Below, in pieces: positions 20,189 to 28,092 of a stretch of DNA of 28,092 nt. Origin of the DNA: Entamoeba invadens IP1 (lineage: Eukaryota; Evosea; Mastigamoebida; Endamoebidae); NCBI RefSeq assembly GCF_000330505.1, contig NW_004191777.1, forward strand, positions 618,924-647,015, read 5' to 3'. Each line of letters begins with the position of its first letter. Position 1 is the stretch's first letter. The notes beneath the pieces are model-generated. The model saw nothing but the letters and a program-made list of their open reading frames with translations. It did not search any database and was not told the origin of the DNA. Both the position numbers and the translations under genes were made by a program.

Positions 20189-21994
20189 CTATAATGTAGT
20201 GTCACATATAGAAAAATTGTTGATTTTTTCCAACTTGTGAAAAAGTGTGAGTAAAGTTGTTTTGTCAAAAGACGGAATAATTATATTTGTAACAGTATTC
20301 CCACTGAATACATCTAATTTTTTGTAATCAAATTCTCCTGTGACAATTTGAGTTATTGCAATTTCATCTCTATTTGGTATTTCAAAGTTTGAAAGGTCAA
20401 ATGAAAATTTGTGAATTGATTTAGAAATATAAAGCTGTTTAAACTCACACTTCACAAGCTCAATACATTTAATGTTAATACCTCGTAAATCCAAAAACTG
20501 TTGTTGAACATTTTCAATAATTAATTGTTCTGTATGGTTGAATTTCACAACCATATTATTCATCTTTAAAACATTCAAATTGTTCAAACCACACAAAGAA
20601 ATGTTTGTTTTGAAGTGTTTTTCAAATGAGAGTTCGAGTTTGGTCAGGTTGATACATTTCTTGATTTGATTCAACAACGCGTCATTCTCCAAATGCACTG
20701 AAAGATCAATCAATGTATTTGGTAACACAAACGACTTCAATTCATCACACTTTAAATATGTAAGATTTGTTAACAACTCAAAGTTAAAAAGGTCACACGT
20801 GTCAATAACCTTCACATCACTTTTTAAAATGATTTTCTTCAAAGTAATCATTTTATTAATACCAGACAAAACTCTTCCTCTGCACTCCAATTCACAAAGT
20901 TCAAAATTACCGACACAGTGTAATTCTGGTTCATGTGAAATGGTAGTTAAAAATTGTACCGTAGTTGGCAACACGTCAATAGAATTTGTTGTCATTACTT
21001 TTAGTAAATTAGTCATTTTACCACTTTCTTTGAATACCTCAAAGTTTATCACTTTTTGTTTGTTGTTGATTTGTAAAACGTTGAGGTGTGGCACCTTTGA
21101 AATATCAAATAGTTTGTTTGTTGTATTCATTTGATTTGAAAAGAAAAGTCTATAAGGGAGATATTGTTTGTTGAGATATTCCAAATCGAATGGTAACGAT
21201 GTATTGATTATTAAACCATTTTTAGATAAACAAATTTCCTTTGATAATTTTTCTGTTATTTGAGTGTCATACACAAAAGTCGCCTTTTTCTTTATTTCGA
21301 GTGGTATTTCAAAAGTCGTTGCAGTTTTAATCACAAAAATGAGAGTTTTTATTCTTTTTAGTATTGTTATAAAATGGTGTGCAATTTTTACATTCATTTC
21401 AAAGAAAGCACCTGGCTCTGAAAGTCTTAAAATCACTTTATTGTATACTCCACTTTCATCAAAAAAACACGAAAAGTCGAAGTCACAATTTAAAATATCC
21501 AAGTCAACAGTGCTTAAATTTGGTAAACTTTTCATTACACTTTTGTACTTGAATTGATCTGTGTGTTCATCAAACTCAATGGATGAGCCTTTGATTTTGA
21601 TTATTTTGTTTAATACATTTGAACTCAATTTAGATACCATAAATGGCATATCTACTAAGAAACACTCAGACAGTGAAATTCGTGTGTCATTTCTTGATAA
21701 GAACAATTGATCAAGAAATTCAGACGAATTGATTAACGTGCTCATCTCGAGTTCAAAAGTCGTTGCCTTTGGACATAAGTCTATAATGACTGGGTCAAAT
21801 AACATTTCTGTTATTTGGCTAAAATTGGACATATCTTTTAAGTCGTCTTTCTCATGTTTTTTGCGCTTGGGGACAAGACGGAGAACTTGAAACGATTCAA
21901 AACATGACTTACTCACTTTTATAAACTTAATACATGTCTCAAGAAAAGGGAGGTATAATCCAACATTTGCTAAATAAACTTTTTCAAGTCTCAT
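20189..21994 (-). CDS. Leucine-rich repeat protein, Entamoeba type
   Basis: A 601-residue intracellular protein without signal peptide or membrane helix. Residues 3-42 (LEKVYLANVGLYL, then CIKFIKVSKSCFES, then VLRLVP) match the N-terminal block that precedes the repeats in a large group of Entamoeba LRR proteins. Irregular leucine/isoleucine-rich repeats of about 20-25 residues fill the rest. They are clearest at about 395-520, with segments such as LTNLTYLKCDELKSFVLP, CINLTKLELSF and LNNLNVLKMNN. The repeats are degenerate and cysteine-poor, unlike the regular BspA-type surface proteins. A protein-protein interaction scaffold is the reasonable expectation; no partner is indicated. Single exon; start ATG at 21992-21994. 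Confidence 0.75.
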   Translation of the reverse strand: MRLEKVYLANVGLYLPFLETCIKFIKVSKSCFESFQVLRLVPKRKKHEKDDLKDMSNFSQITEMLFDPVIIDLCPKATTFELEMSTLINSSEFLDQLFLSRNDTRISLSECFLVDMPFMVSKLSSNVLNKIIKIKGSSIEFDEHTDQFKYKSVMKSLPNLSTVDLDILNCDFDFSCFFDESGVYNKVILRLSEPGAFFEMNVKIAHHFITILKRIKTLIFVIKTATTFEIPLEIKKKATFVYDTQITEKLSKEICLSKNGLIINTSLPFDLEYLNKQYLPYRLFFSNQMNTTNKLFDISKVPHLNVLQINNKQKVINFEVFKESGKMTNLLKVMTTNSIDVLPTTVQFLTTISHEPELHCVGNFELCELECRGRVLSGINKMITLKKIILKSDVKVIDTCDLFNFELLTNLTYLKCDELKSFVLPNTLIDLSVHLENDALLNQIKKCINLTKLELSFEKHFKTNISLCGLNNLNVLKMNNMVVKFNHTEQLIIENVQQQFLDLRGINIKCIELVKCEFKQLYISKSIHKFSFDLSNFEIPNRDEIAITQIVTGEFDYKKLDVFSGNTVTNIIIPSFDKTTLLTLFHKLEKINNFSICDTTL

Positions 21995-22061
21995 TTGATT
22001 ATATTTAGTTTTTTTTTAATAATTAAAACAATAAAAAATACTTACTTGGTATAGTTCATTT

Positions 22062-22090
22062 AAAACAATATTTTCACAAAATATTGTTTT
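22062..22090. repeat. Perfect 13-bp hairpin, 3-nt loop
   Basis: AAAACAATATTTT (22062-22074), loop CAC, then AAAATATTGTTTT (22078-22090). It ends 67 bp upstream of the LRR start codon, so it would lie in the promoter region of that gene. Confidence 0.6.
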
Positions 22091-22893
22091 CTTTTGAATC
22101 TAATATCAAACTATATTTTTTTATTTTAAGAATATTAAAAAAATCAATTAAAGTTAATTATTTAAAAGAATACCAATTGTAAAACCTCAAAAAACCATTG
22201 AACATATTTCAAGTAGTCTAAAAACGGGAAATCTGGAGTTTATTAGATATTTAACCAGTTTTTTAAAAGTTTATTATTAACATTCAATTACATAAGTCAA
22301 AACGGGAAAACCATCAAAAAAGGACAATATATCCCATATAAACAAATTTAATAATAAACTTGAATGTTAAAATCAGTGATAATAACTTGAAAGTGAAATA
22401 ACAAAATATAATGACAAAAAAAGCCATTGAAATAAAAAGAAAATCGCACAAAACCACCAAAATATTTTTATATGTTTTTGCCAAATTATTAAATGTCGCA
22501 ATGGCATTTTATCAGTTTTTTACACACTTTTTTTGCGATTTCCTTATTGTAATAAATTATGGTTTGTTTCTGTGTGTCTGAACTATACCCTATCCATAAA
22601 AAAAGTTGATGACGAATTTGCTTTATTCAAACAGTATCTTACTATTTCCCAAAAATTGCAATTTGATTTCAAAAGTCATATTAAATATTGTTATTTAATT
22701 ATAAATTAAATTATATAACAATTGTATTTTTTTGGTTGGGAGAGATAAAGCATTCGAACTTTTTTTTTCCAATCATTAAATCATCTTATAGTGAACCAAA
22801 ACCGCTTTCTCATGTAATATTTTATTCAAGAATATGCATTTTTAGTTTATTTTTTTTTGCAAGTTTCTGCGAAATCACCACGAAACAAAAGTT

Positions 22894-22927
22894 TTTTGCG
22901 GTTTTATTGCCCCGCAATCCCGCAAAA
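22894..22927. repeat. Nested hairpin with GC stem
   Basis: TTTTGCGG (22894-22901) pairs with CCGCAAAA (22920-22927). Inside it ATTGC (22906-22910) and GCAAT (22914-22918) form a second stem around CCC. GC pairs are unusual in this intergenic background. Could be RNA structure or a chance feature. Confidence 0.45.
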
Positions 22928-23331
22928 CAGCCATATTTATTCAAATTATTAAATGACAATTCTATTATTATTCTTATTAATAGATAATAAACAATTAATA
23001 GGTTCATTTCCCGTTTTTTGATGACAATATAGATTGTAAACTTTTGGTTTAGGTCTTTTTTAAATTTGAAGTTGACATTCGCTATTAATAACTTATAATT
23101 AAATAATAATGAAACTGTTATTAAAATAATCCATATTTTTTTCCGTTAATTATTGTTTTGAGTAATAAATTTAATAAGAACAATTGTTTGTATAAAAAAA
23201 CCGGAAGTATATTATAGTAAAATTCTAATACCATTATAATTAGAAAAAACCCCGATGTAAGAAACCCGAGTCATTGTACTATTTTAGGCGGAATTCTTTT
23301 TTGTATATCATTTCGCATTTATTCAACACAA

Positions 23332-23354
23332 TTCGGGGCGAATAAAGCCCCGAA
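23332..23354. repeat. GC-rich 8-bp hairpin upstream of zinc-finger gene
   Basis: TTCGGGGC (23332-23339), loop GAATAAA, then GCCCCGAA (23347-23354). Six of eight pairs are GC, against an AT-rich background, about 120 bp before the zinc-finger start codon. It may be part of the promoter or a small RNA. Confidence 0.5.
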
Positions 23355-23472
23355 ATAATCCAACAAATTAACTTGTTATTATCCTAACGATTTTATCGCC
23401 CAAAGCCATAATTATCGTTTTTGAAAAGTGAAAGTTACTTTCGAGTGGGGAATCATCTAGAAAATGTAAATA

Positions 23473-24048
23473 ATGCAATATCATATTGACGTTCAGAAAG
23501 TACAGCGTATATCAGACACATCCGTCGAGATCTTATTGTTAGTCTCTTCTCAATACTCCCACCGGACTCAGTTACACATGTTTTTATCGCCCAACTCATC
23601 GCTTCTGAGTTTTTTTGATGTGCTTCAGTCCCAGTTGATCAAAAACAATTTGATCGCAACTAACAATGTTATTCAATACAAACAGTTTGGACCACCACTC
23701 CAAACCCCACTCTTCACTTTATTAGAGCAATTCACATCTATTGATATCATGTCCGAAGATAAGTACCTCCTTTCCGAAAAAAAGGAAGTCAAGCATCAAG
23801 AAAAGGAAACCCTACAAAAGGATTATAATGTCTCGTGCCACAGATGCAAAACGCGAAGGTCCGAGTGCTACAAATGCACAAAAAACTCAAGACACAAATT
23901 CTGCGAGAATTGTATCCTGAAGTATATGTCTCTCGAAACTTTCGCTCAAGACGGCTGCCCCGTGTGTAGAAACCAATGTCAATGCGCCTCATGTAAAAGA
24001 AGAGAGCTAAAGAAACTTGGTATCGAAGCAGCAACACCAAAGCGGTAA
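23473..24048 (+). CDS. CDCA7-type 4CXXC_R1 zinc-finger protein
   Basis: A 191-residue protein. The N-terminal ~95 residues are of unknown fold, followed by a Lys/Glu-rich hinge (96-117). The zinc-finger domain runs from 121 to 178: SCHRC (C122, C125), C132 and C135, CENC (C144, C147), then CPVCRNQCQCASCKRR (C162, C165, C169, C171, C174). The last block has the exact spacing CPxCRxxCxCxxCxxR of the cysteine-rich domain in CDCA7/JPO proteins, also found in KDM3-type and plant regulators. In animals CDCA7 recruits the HELLS remodeller to chromatin. A chromatin or DNA-binding role here is inference. The protein is much shorter than human CDCA7 and almost ends with the finger. A minimal ATG-TAA lies at 23464-23469, just before the start codon, and may tune translation if it is in the leader. 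Confidence 0.75.
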   Translation: MQYHIDVQKVQRISDTSVEILLLVSSQYSHRTQLHMFLSPNSSLLSFFDVLQSQLIKNNLIATNNVIQYKQFGPPLQTPLFTLLEQFTSIDIMSEDKYLLSEKKEVKHQEKETLQKDYNVSCHRCKTRRSECYKCTKNSRHKFCENCILKYMSLETFAQDGCPVCRNQCQCASCKRRELKKLGIEAATPKR

Positions 24049-24890
24049 TTATATTTTAGTGATTTGTTTGTACTTTTCGACGTTGAATGGGGAATAGCGG
24101 TAATTCGGCGAAAGACTGTTTCGTCTGACTGTCACTTTTTTACACTGTGTAATTTAGGTGCGCTTGTTGTTCGTGGTTTCAAATAACATTTTGGGTCGTA
24201 GTGGTGAAAATGTTATTGGGTTGTTGATACTAGAAAGAATGCTTATGTTTTTATATACTGTCGTTTTTCTAATATAAATATAGATTAATTTATTATTAAA
24301 TATAATTTAGTATTGATTGTCGAGGTATAGGTGACAGAAATGATTGTATAGTAAAAATAGTACTTCCTTATTCATTATAAAAATATAGTAAAAAGATTTG
24401 TGTTGACAGAATAAATTTGTTTGGCGAAAAATTGAGAACAAAAAGATCTCTTGGGCAAAAAAAGAGAATAATTATTAATAATAATGGTATTAAAAATGGA
24501 AGAATAGAGCAAAAACACTCTATTCTTCCCGTTTCAATGGACCTTTTTCTCCGAGAATGTCACAAATTGATTTCAAGAATGGTAAGGCAAAACAAAATGG
24601 TGTTTTATTTTTGATAATAAAAAATATTATAAAGAATAATACAGTATTCTTGTAAAAGCAAAGAAAGCATTTAAAATGTTGTTCACATTTTTTGCACAAC
24701 CAAAAATACTATGGGTAGAATAAGTTCTTATGTCCACACGTTAGTCCACTTATCACAAAAAAATCATCTCATTGCGAAGTTCAATACAAAATGCAATCTA
24801 AAAGAGACGGAAGAGTGATATAAAAAAATCTCAACGGTCTCTGTTGGAATGAAATATCCATAAAAACTGTCAAGAACACAAAAAGAGTAT
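24049..24890. other. Intergenic with hairpin
   Basis: It lies between the zinc-finger gene and the esterase-like gene, both on +. About 200 bases after 24048 are moderately GC-rich 3' flank. A 12-bp hairpin is at 24498-24529. A TATA-like run TATAAAAAAA at 24819-24828 may belong to the esterase-like gene. No ATG-initiated coding frame is convincing. Confidence 0.5.
24498..24529. repeat. Perfect 12-bp hairpin, 8-nt loop
   Basis: GGAAGAATAGAG (24498-24509), loop CAAAAACA, then CTCTATTCTTCC (24518-24529). The mixed composition (5 of 12 pairs GC) makes chance pairing unlikely. It has the same 12/8 geometry as the hairpin at 6199-6230. Confidence 0.7.
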
Positions 24891-26339
24891 ATGAAAGTTG
24901 TTTGTGATCAGTACGTATCTCTCTCTATCCCCAAATATCTCTACAGAGATAATATCACTTACACCGGGCGATACGAGAAAAACGCTTCACAAGTCATCTT
25001 CGACTGGCCTAACTTCTCGATGGAACTTGTCGCTCCACAAAAAGAAGTCAATTTATATTTCAGGTGCGAAGGTCTGAATCTCCTCACATTCACCTCTGAA
25101 GCCCAAGTCACTGTCGAACAGAAACGACAATTCGAAGTGCCTCCAGAGATCTCGGCATACACAATTGCACTTACTCCTTCATACGCAAAGATCTCTATCG
25201 TCAACACTACAAATCGGCAAATGACTCTAAAAATTACCAAAATAACAGACTCAAACGACGGCGCTCTTTGTTTCTATGGTGCTGACTGCCAACTTGAGAA
25301 AAGTGCCCAATATAACACAACAAAAAAGATTAAGATGCTTGCCGTTGGAGACGAATTGGTCTGTGGAACTGGAGCACGTCCGTTTAAAGCTTGTGCTTGC
25401 AGAAAACTGCAAAACGACTCTTCAGCATCATTTGTCTCGTTGTTGGCAAACACTTTTAATATCGAAACACAGACAGTCGCTTTGAAGAAAGTCGGAATTG
25501 TTCGAAACAAGAATGAAATTGAGTTTCCAAATGACGAGCAAAACATCTCGACGCTTTTGAAGCAAAATGCTGGAGGAAATAAAGAACAAAATTTCAAATT
25601 CGACTCATTTGTTGCTGACATCGTATTACTCGCTGTTGGGTCTAACGACTTCTGGGACGTCGGAGTTCTTAGCTCGAAAACTAAAAATGTCCCAGAACCC
25701 AGTTTTAAAATTGTCTCTGACAACGCTCAAGTCCCCAGCGTTGAGAATTCGCCACCATGTGATGAAAAAGAAGTTGTTAAAAGTCCAGAGACTGCAGAAG
25801 ATGAAGGTGCAAGTAAAATCACACCTGAAACTCCAAAAGAGGAAAGGGCTGTTACATTGAATGAAGATACAACAACTAAAGCAACGACAAATCAGTCGAA
25901 GAAAATGGAGCTGCCACAAGAAAGTGTGAAACCTAACTTCCCTAGAGGAGTTCCAACCAAAGTTAACGTCGAAACAATTTCAGAAACGAAATGTTGTAGC
26001 ATTGTCGACGATTTTATTGTCGACGACGAAAGTGAATTGGACGAAGTCTTCACACAGAAGTGCGAAGACCTTTTGAATGAAATTATATCATTGTATAAAG
26101 GAGCCAAAATAGGGGTTGTCATCGGACCAGTGATGGCGCGCGAGGGTGAGAATGGGTGGAAAACGGCGATTGAGAGTGTGAATCGAACGCACAAGGATCA
26201 GGTCGTAGCACTTGATTGTCAGTTGTGTTACGACGAGAAAGACAAAGAGTGTTGGGGGTACAGTAGAAATCCGTCTGCGATAGGGTATAAGGCAATGTAT
26301 CAAAAATTGCTTCCTCAGTTTGAGAAATTGGTCAACTAA
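24891..26339 (+). CDS. SGNH/CE2-esterase-like protein without catalytic residues
   Basis: A 482-residue protein, no signal peptide, so probably cytosolic. Residues about 22-133 look like the N-terminal jelly roll of carbohydrate-esterase family 2 (TGRYEKN, VIFDWPNFSMEL, ALCFYGADC). Residues 146-257 and 386-480 look like the SGNH hydrolase fold. Block I is VGDELVCGTG, with Glu155 where the nucleophilic Ser of GDS should be. Block II-like VGIVRN has G202. Block III is LAVGSNDF with N252. At the DxxHP position it has SRNPSAIGYKAM, so both Asp and His are missing (N460 replaces His). Between block III and the last helices an insert of about 130 residues (258-385) is Glu/Lys/Thr/Pro-rich, with acidic VDDFIVDDESELDE at its end. 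It is likely a binding or scaffold protein derived from a deacetylase fold; substrate unknown. Confidence 0.7.
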   Translation: MKVVCDQYVSLSIPKYLYRDNITYTGRYEKNASQVIFDWPNFSMELVAPQKEVNLYFRCEGLNLLTFTSEAQVTVEQKRQFEVPPEISAYTIALTPSYAKISIVNTTNRQMTLKITKITDSNDGALCFYGADCQLEKSAQYNTTKKIKMLAVGDELVCGTGARPFKACACRKLQNDSSASFVSLLANTFNIETQTVALKKVGIVRNKNEIEFPNDEQNISTLLKQNAGGNKEQNFKFDSFVADIVLLAVGSNDFWDVGVLSSKTKNVPEPSFKIVSDNAQVPSVENSPPCDEKEVVKSPETAEDEGASKITPETPKEERAVTLNEDTTTKATTNQSKKMELPQESVKPNFPRGVPTKVNVETISETKCCSIVDDFIVDDESELDEVFTQKCEDLLNEIISLYKGAKIGVVIGPVMAREGENGWKTAIESVNRTHKDQVVALDCQLCYDEKDKECWGYSRNPSAIGYKAMYQKLLPQFEKLVN

Positions 26340-26974
26340 TTCTTATTAGCTTTTTATGTTTTATGGTTTTTATTTATAATAATAAAATTGTTATTATAAA
26401 TAATATTTTTATAAAAATTAATACTAATAATTTTTCTAATGCTCTTTCATTAATTATTCAATGCTTCGTCCATCTCGAAAAACTCTTTTATATGTAAACT
26501 CAGTTGAACTTTTCAACACACCAGATCTTTTTTCTGTATTGTATAAGAAGACAAGTCATGATAAAGTTTATGATACTTTTTGATGTTCGTGTTTTATTAA
26601 GTTTATAACTTTTTATCCTTTTCGGCGTAATTGGAAAGTCTAAAGACCAATGTATTATTTCAGAACTAATCAAAAAGTTTTTGTTTTTGATAGGGAAAGT
26701 GGAAAAAGCCAAACAAAGTTAATAAATAACTAAATTAACAAAGCCATCCGAACTATTATAATTAAACTATAAATTTTAATATCAATGTAATACAAGTAAT
26801 TTCATACAAACACACCTTTTCTTGCACAACAGCAACACCAAAACACGTGATTTAATAGAGGAAACCCTAAAAGTGTTTTAAACAACTGATCGATGAAACA
26901 AAGTCTTAAACAGAAATAATATAAAGAAGGTAAAAGAAGCTAAAGAATCAATAAAGGGAATAAATCACAACAAA
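26340..26974. other. Convergent intergenic region
   Basis: It lies between the 3' ends of the esterase-like gene (+) and the CaaX protein gene (-). It holds a 13-bp hairpin at 26370-26403 and otherwise AT-rich sequence without a supported gene. Confidence 0.5.
26370..26403. repeat. Perfect 13-bp AT hairpin, 8-nt loop
   Basis: TTATTTATAATAA (26370-26382), loop TAAAATTG, then TTATTATAAATAA (26391-26403). It lies 31 nt after the esterase-like stop, so it would be in the 3' UTR or at the end of that transcript. All pairs are AT, so chance is more likely than for 24498-24529. Confidence 0.5.
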
Positions 26975-27352
26975 TTAAAGGAAGACACATCCACCACTCT
27001 TCTTCTTTTTATTCGATGAATCGTCGTCGTCGTCTTTACCATTTCGGAATTTATACTCGACGTTGTCTTCCTCCCCAATGACCTCCTGAAAATTTGCAAG
27101 TGGCGCTGTATCGTCTAACCACGTTTTTGCGTTTGGAAGGTACAATCCAATACCTTCGTCTGGTGGCATATGCAACGCCTCTGCGATAAACTCGATCGAC
27201 CCCTTTACAGAAAGTTCGCCGTCAACACGAAGCGTTTTGTAGATGACAGGATATGTCTTGGGAAACCTAAGAAATGAGAAATGACATTAACAGAGAAGAA
27301 AAAGGGACGATAAATAGGCAAACCTTATTCGCATTGTCACCACTTTAGTCAT
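26975..27352 (-). CDS. Prenylated ubiquitin-fold protein, talin-F0-like, two exons
   Basis: The gene is complement(join(26975..27266,27324..27352)), giving 106 residues. Residues about 4-84 look like one ubiquitin-fold domain of the talin F0 type: MRIRFPKTYPVIYKTLRV, a helix SIEFIAEALHMPPD, then GIGLYLPN, TWLDDTAPLANF and EEDNVEYKFR. The last parts follow the talin F0 order GLFL, W-L and DTMEYR. An acidic run of five Asp (88-92), a Lys patch KKKK (96-99) and the CaaX box CVFL (103-106) follow. The final Leu predicts geranylgeranylation, and the Lys patch fits membrane contact. Talin F0 binds Rap1 in other organisms; a small-GTPase or cytoskeletal adaptor role here is inference. Plant membrane-anchored ubiquitin-fold proteins share the layout of ubiquitin fold plus CaaX. 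Neither Gly-Gly nor protease sites are present. Confidence 0.7.
27267..27323 (-). other. Intron in the CaaX protein gene
   Basis: A 57-nt intron, GTTTGCC at the donor and TTTCTTAG at the acceptor on the - strand. It joins a 29-nt first exon to the second exon in frame (AG + G gives Arg10). It supplies an ATG start and the first beta strand of the domain, which the second exon alone would lack. Confidence 0.8.
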
Positions 27353-28092
27353 TCAAAGAACTCCGACTGATTTTGTAGTTGGTTTTTTCCATTTTTCGAC
27401 GAACAGGCTTTTAAGTAAAAAATAGTAGAAAAGTACTAATACGTAGAATCTATTTTTAACTGTTCTATTTATACGACTTTTAGAGTTTCAGTTCGCCCGC
27501 TTTTTGCGTTGAATCAATGCGAAAAACAATTTTCAAACATCCCATTTTTATAGTTTGCTGTTTTGTTTTGGTTGATTTGCCCGATTATTAAGATTAATAA
27601 TAGTGTATGTCAATTATTTTTTATTTATTTCAAAGCTTTGTTGTTTATACATTTGATTGGATAGTGATGAGAGAAAAACTAATATTGACAAAAAGTCAAA
27701 GTTTGTAACTATTTTTGTTTTGCCGTTTTATTTTAACAAATAACTAAAACATTGGAACGATTGAATCTATTTTATATTAATAATAAATTATTTAATGAAA
27801 GAAAAATGTAAATAATAAATTTATTAATTAAATTATTATAAATTGAATATCGATTCAATTTAATATTTTATAAATTATAATATAATTAATATCGATACTT
27901 ATTAACTTTGAATAAATACAATTTATTTAATATTATATGTATATTTAACTATTGATACAATATAGTTAATTGAATAAGTAAACTAACAATTAATGATTTA
28001 TTCAATATTAAACATTTTTTTCTAAAATTAGGAAATGAGAAACAGCAAACTGATTTTGTTATTTTGATCTATATTTATTCTAAAACGAAATA
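27353..28092. other. Upstream region of the CaaX gene, AT-rich
   Basis: Nearest to 27352, the - strand has another ATG at 27390-27392 opening a 15-codon frame that ends TAA just past the real start codon. If transcribed it would be an overlapping upstream ORF. ACTTAAAAG farther up is TATA-like. A 10-bp hairpin TAAATTGAAT/ATTCAATTTA lies at 27839-27862 around ATCG. Otherwise no gene is seen to the window end. Confidence 0.45.

Larger units (their letters stand above)
21995..23472. other. Divergent intergenic region
   Basis: A 1.5-kb region between the LRR gene (-) and the zinc-finger gene (+). It carries the hairpin at 22062-22090 near the LRR start, a GC-containing nested hairpin at 22894-22927, and a more GC-rich block at about 23240-23420 with a hairpin at 23332-23354. 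No gene is supported; open frames there lack an ATG start. Confidence 0.5.

Noticed and set aside
22688..22987. Hydrophobic open frame upstream of the zinc-finger gene
   Set aside because: It starts with TTG, and its Phe/Ile/Leu richness follows from T-rich DNA. It overlaps a nested hairpin.
24417..24614. Open frame of about 65 codons around the 24498 hairpin
   Set aside because: It starts with TTG, not ATG, and no homology is recognisable; the hairpin is the only notable feature.

Overview
The window reads as nuclear DNA of an Entamoeba species. The larger E. invadens-type genome fits better than E. histolytica, but this is inference from composition and spacing. Supporting points are: very AT-rich intergenic DNA; compact genes with short introns opening GTTTGTT or GTTTGCC; A-rich initiator words just before start codons; a CXXC-rich transmembrane kinase (TMK); a leucine-rich-repeat protein with the N-terminal block common in Entamoeba; and a small Tc1/mariner-like inverted-repeat element. 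I see no prokaryotic operon features, tRNA, rRNA or CRISPR array.

Layout. 1-7.7 kb: a multi-spanning membrane protein (-), a Qc-SNARE with a 58-nt intron (-), two divergent paralogues of an unrecognised family (-, 2490-3125 and 6805-7635), and between them a tiny Pro-Met-Val-Gly protein (+, 5728-5961). 8.9-15.8 kb: a redox-inactive PDI-like secretory protein ending in KTEL (+), convergent with a very large TMK (-). The TMK kinase domain is broken by a 100-N assembly gap and a probable one-base error; its real end lies at 10881. 16.7-16.9 kb: a 191-bp inverted-repeat element with TA flanks. 17.4-19.8 kb: a two-helix membrane protein (+) convergent with a TBC-domain Rab GAP (-) that has a 39-nt intron. 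20.2-22.0 kb: the LRR protein (-). 23.5-24.0 kb: a CDCA7-type 4CXXC zinc-finger protein (+). 24.9-26.3 kb: an SGNH/CE2-esterase-like protein lacking the catalytic residues (+). 27.0-27.35 kb: a 106-residue, two-exon protein (-) made of a talin-F0-like ubiquitin fold plus a CaaX box.

The genes are independent eukaryotic transcription units, not a pathway cluster. A loose theme is membrane traffic and signalling (SNARE, Rab GAP, TMK, prenylated ubiquitin-fold protein, ER thioredoxin-fold protein). The least familiar items are the prenylated F0-like protein, the catalytically dead esterase with a roughly 130-residue insert, the CDCA7-like zinc finger, the two-member orphan family, and a set of perfect 11-13 bp hairpins in intergenic DNA.
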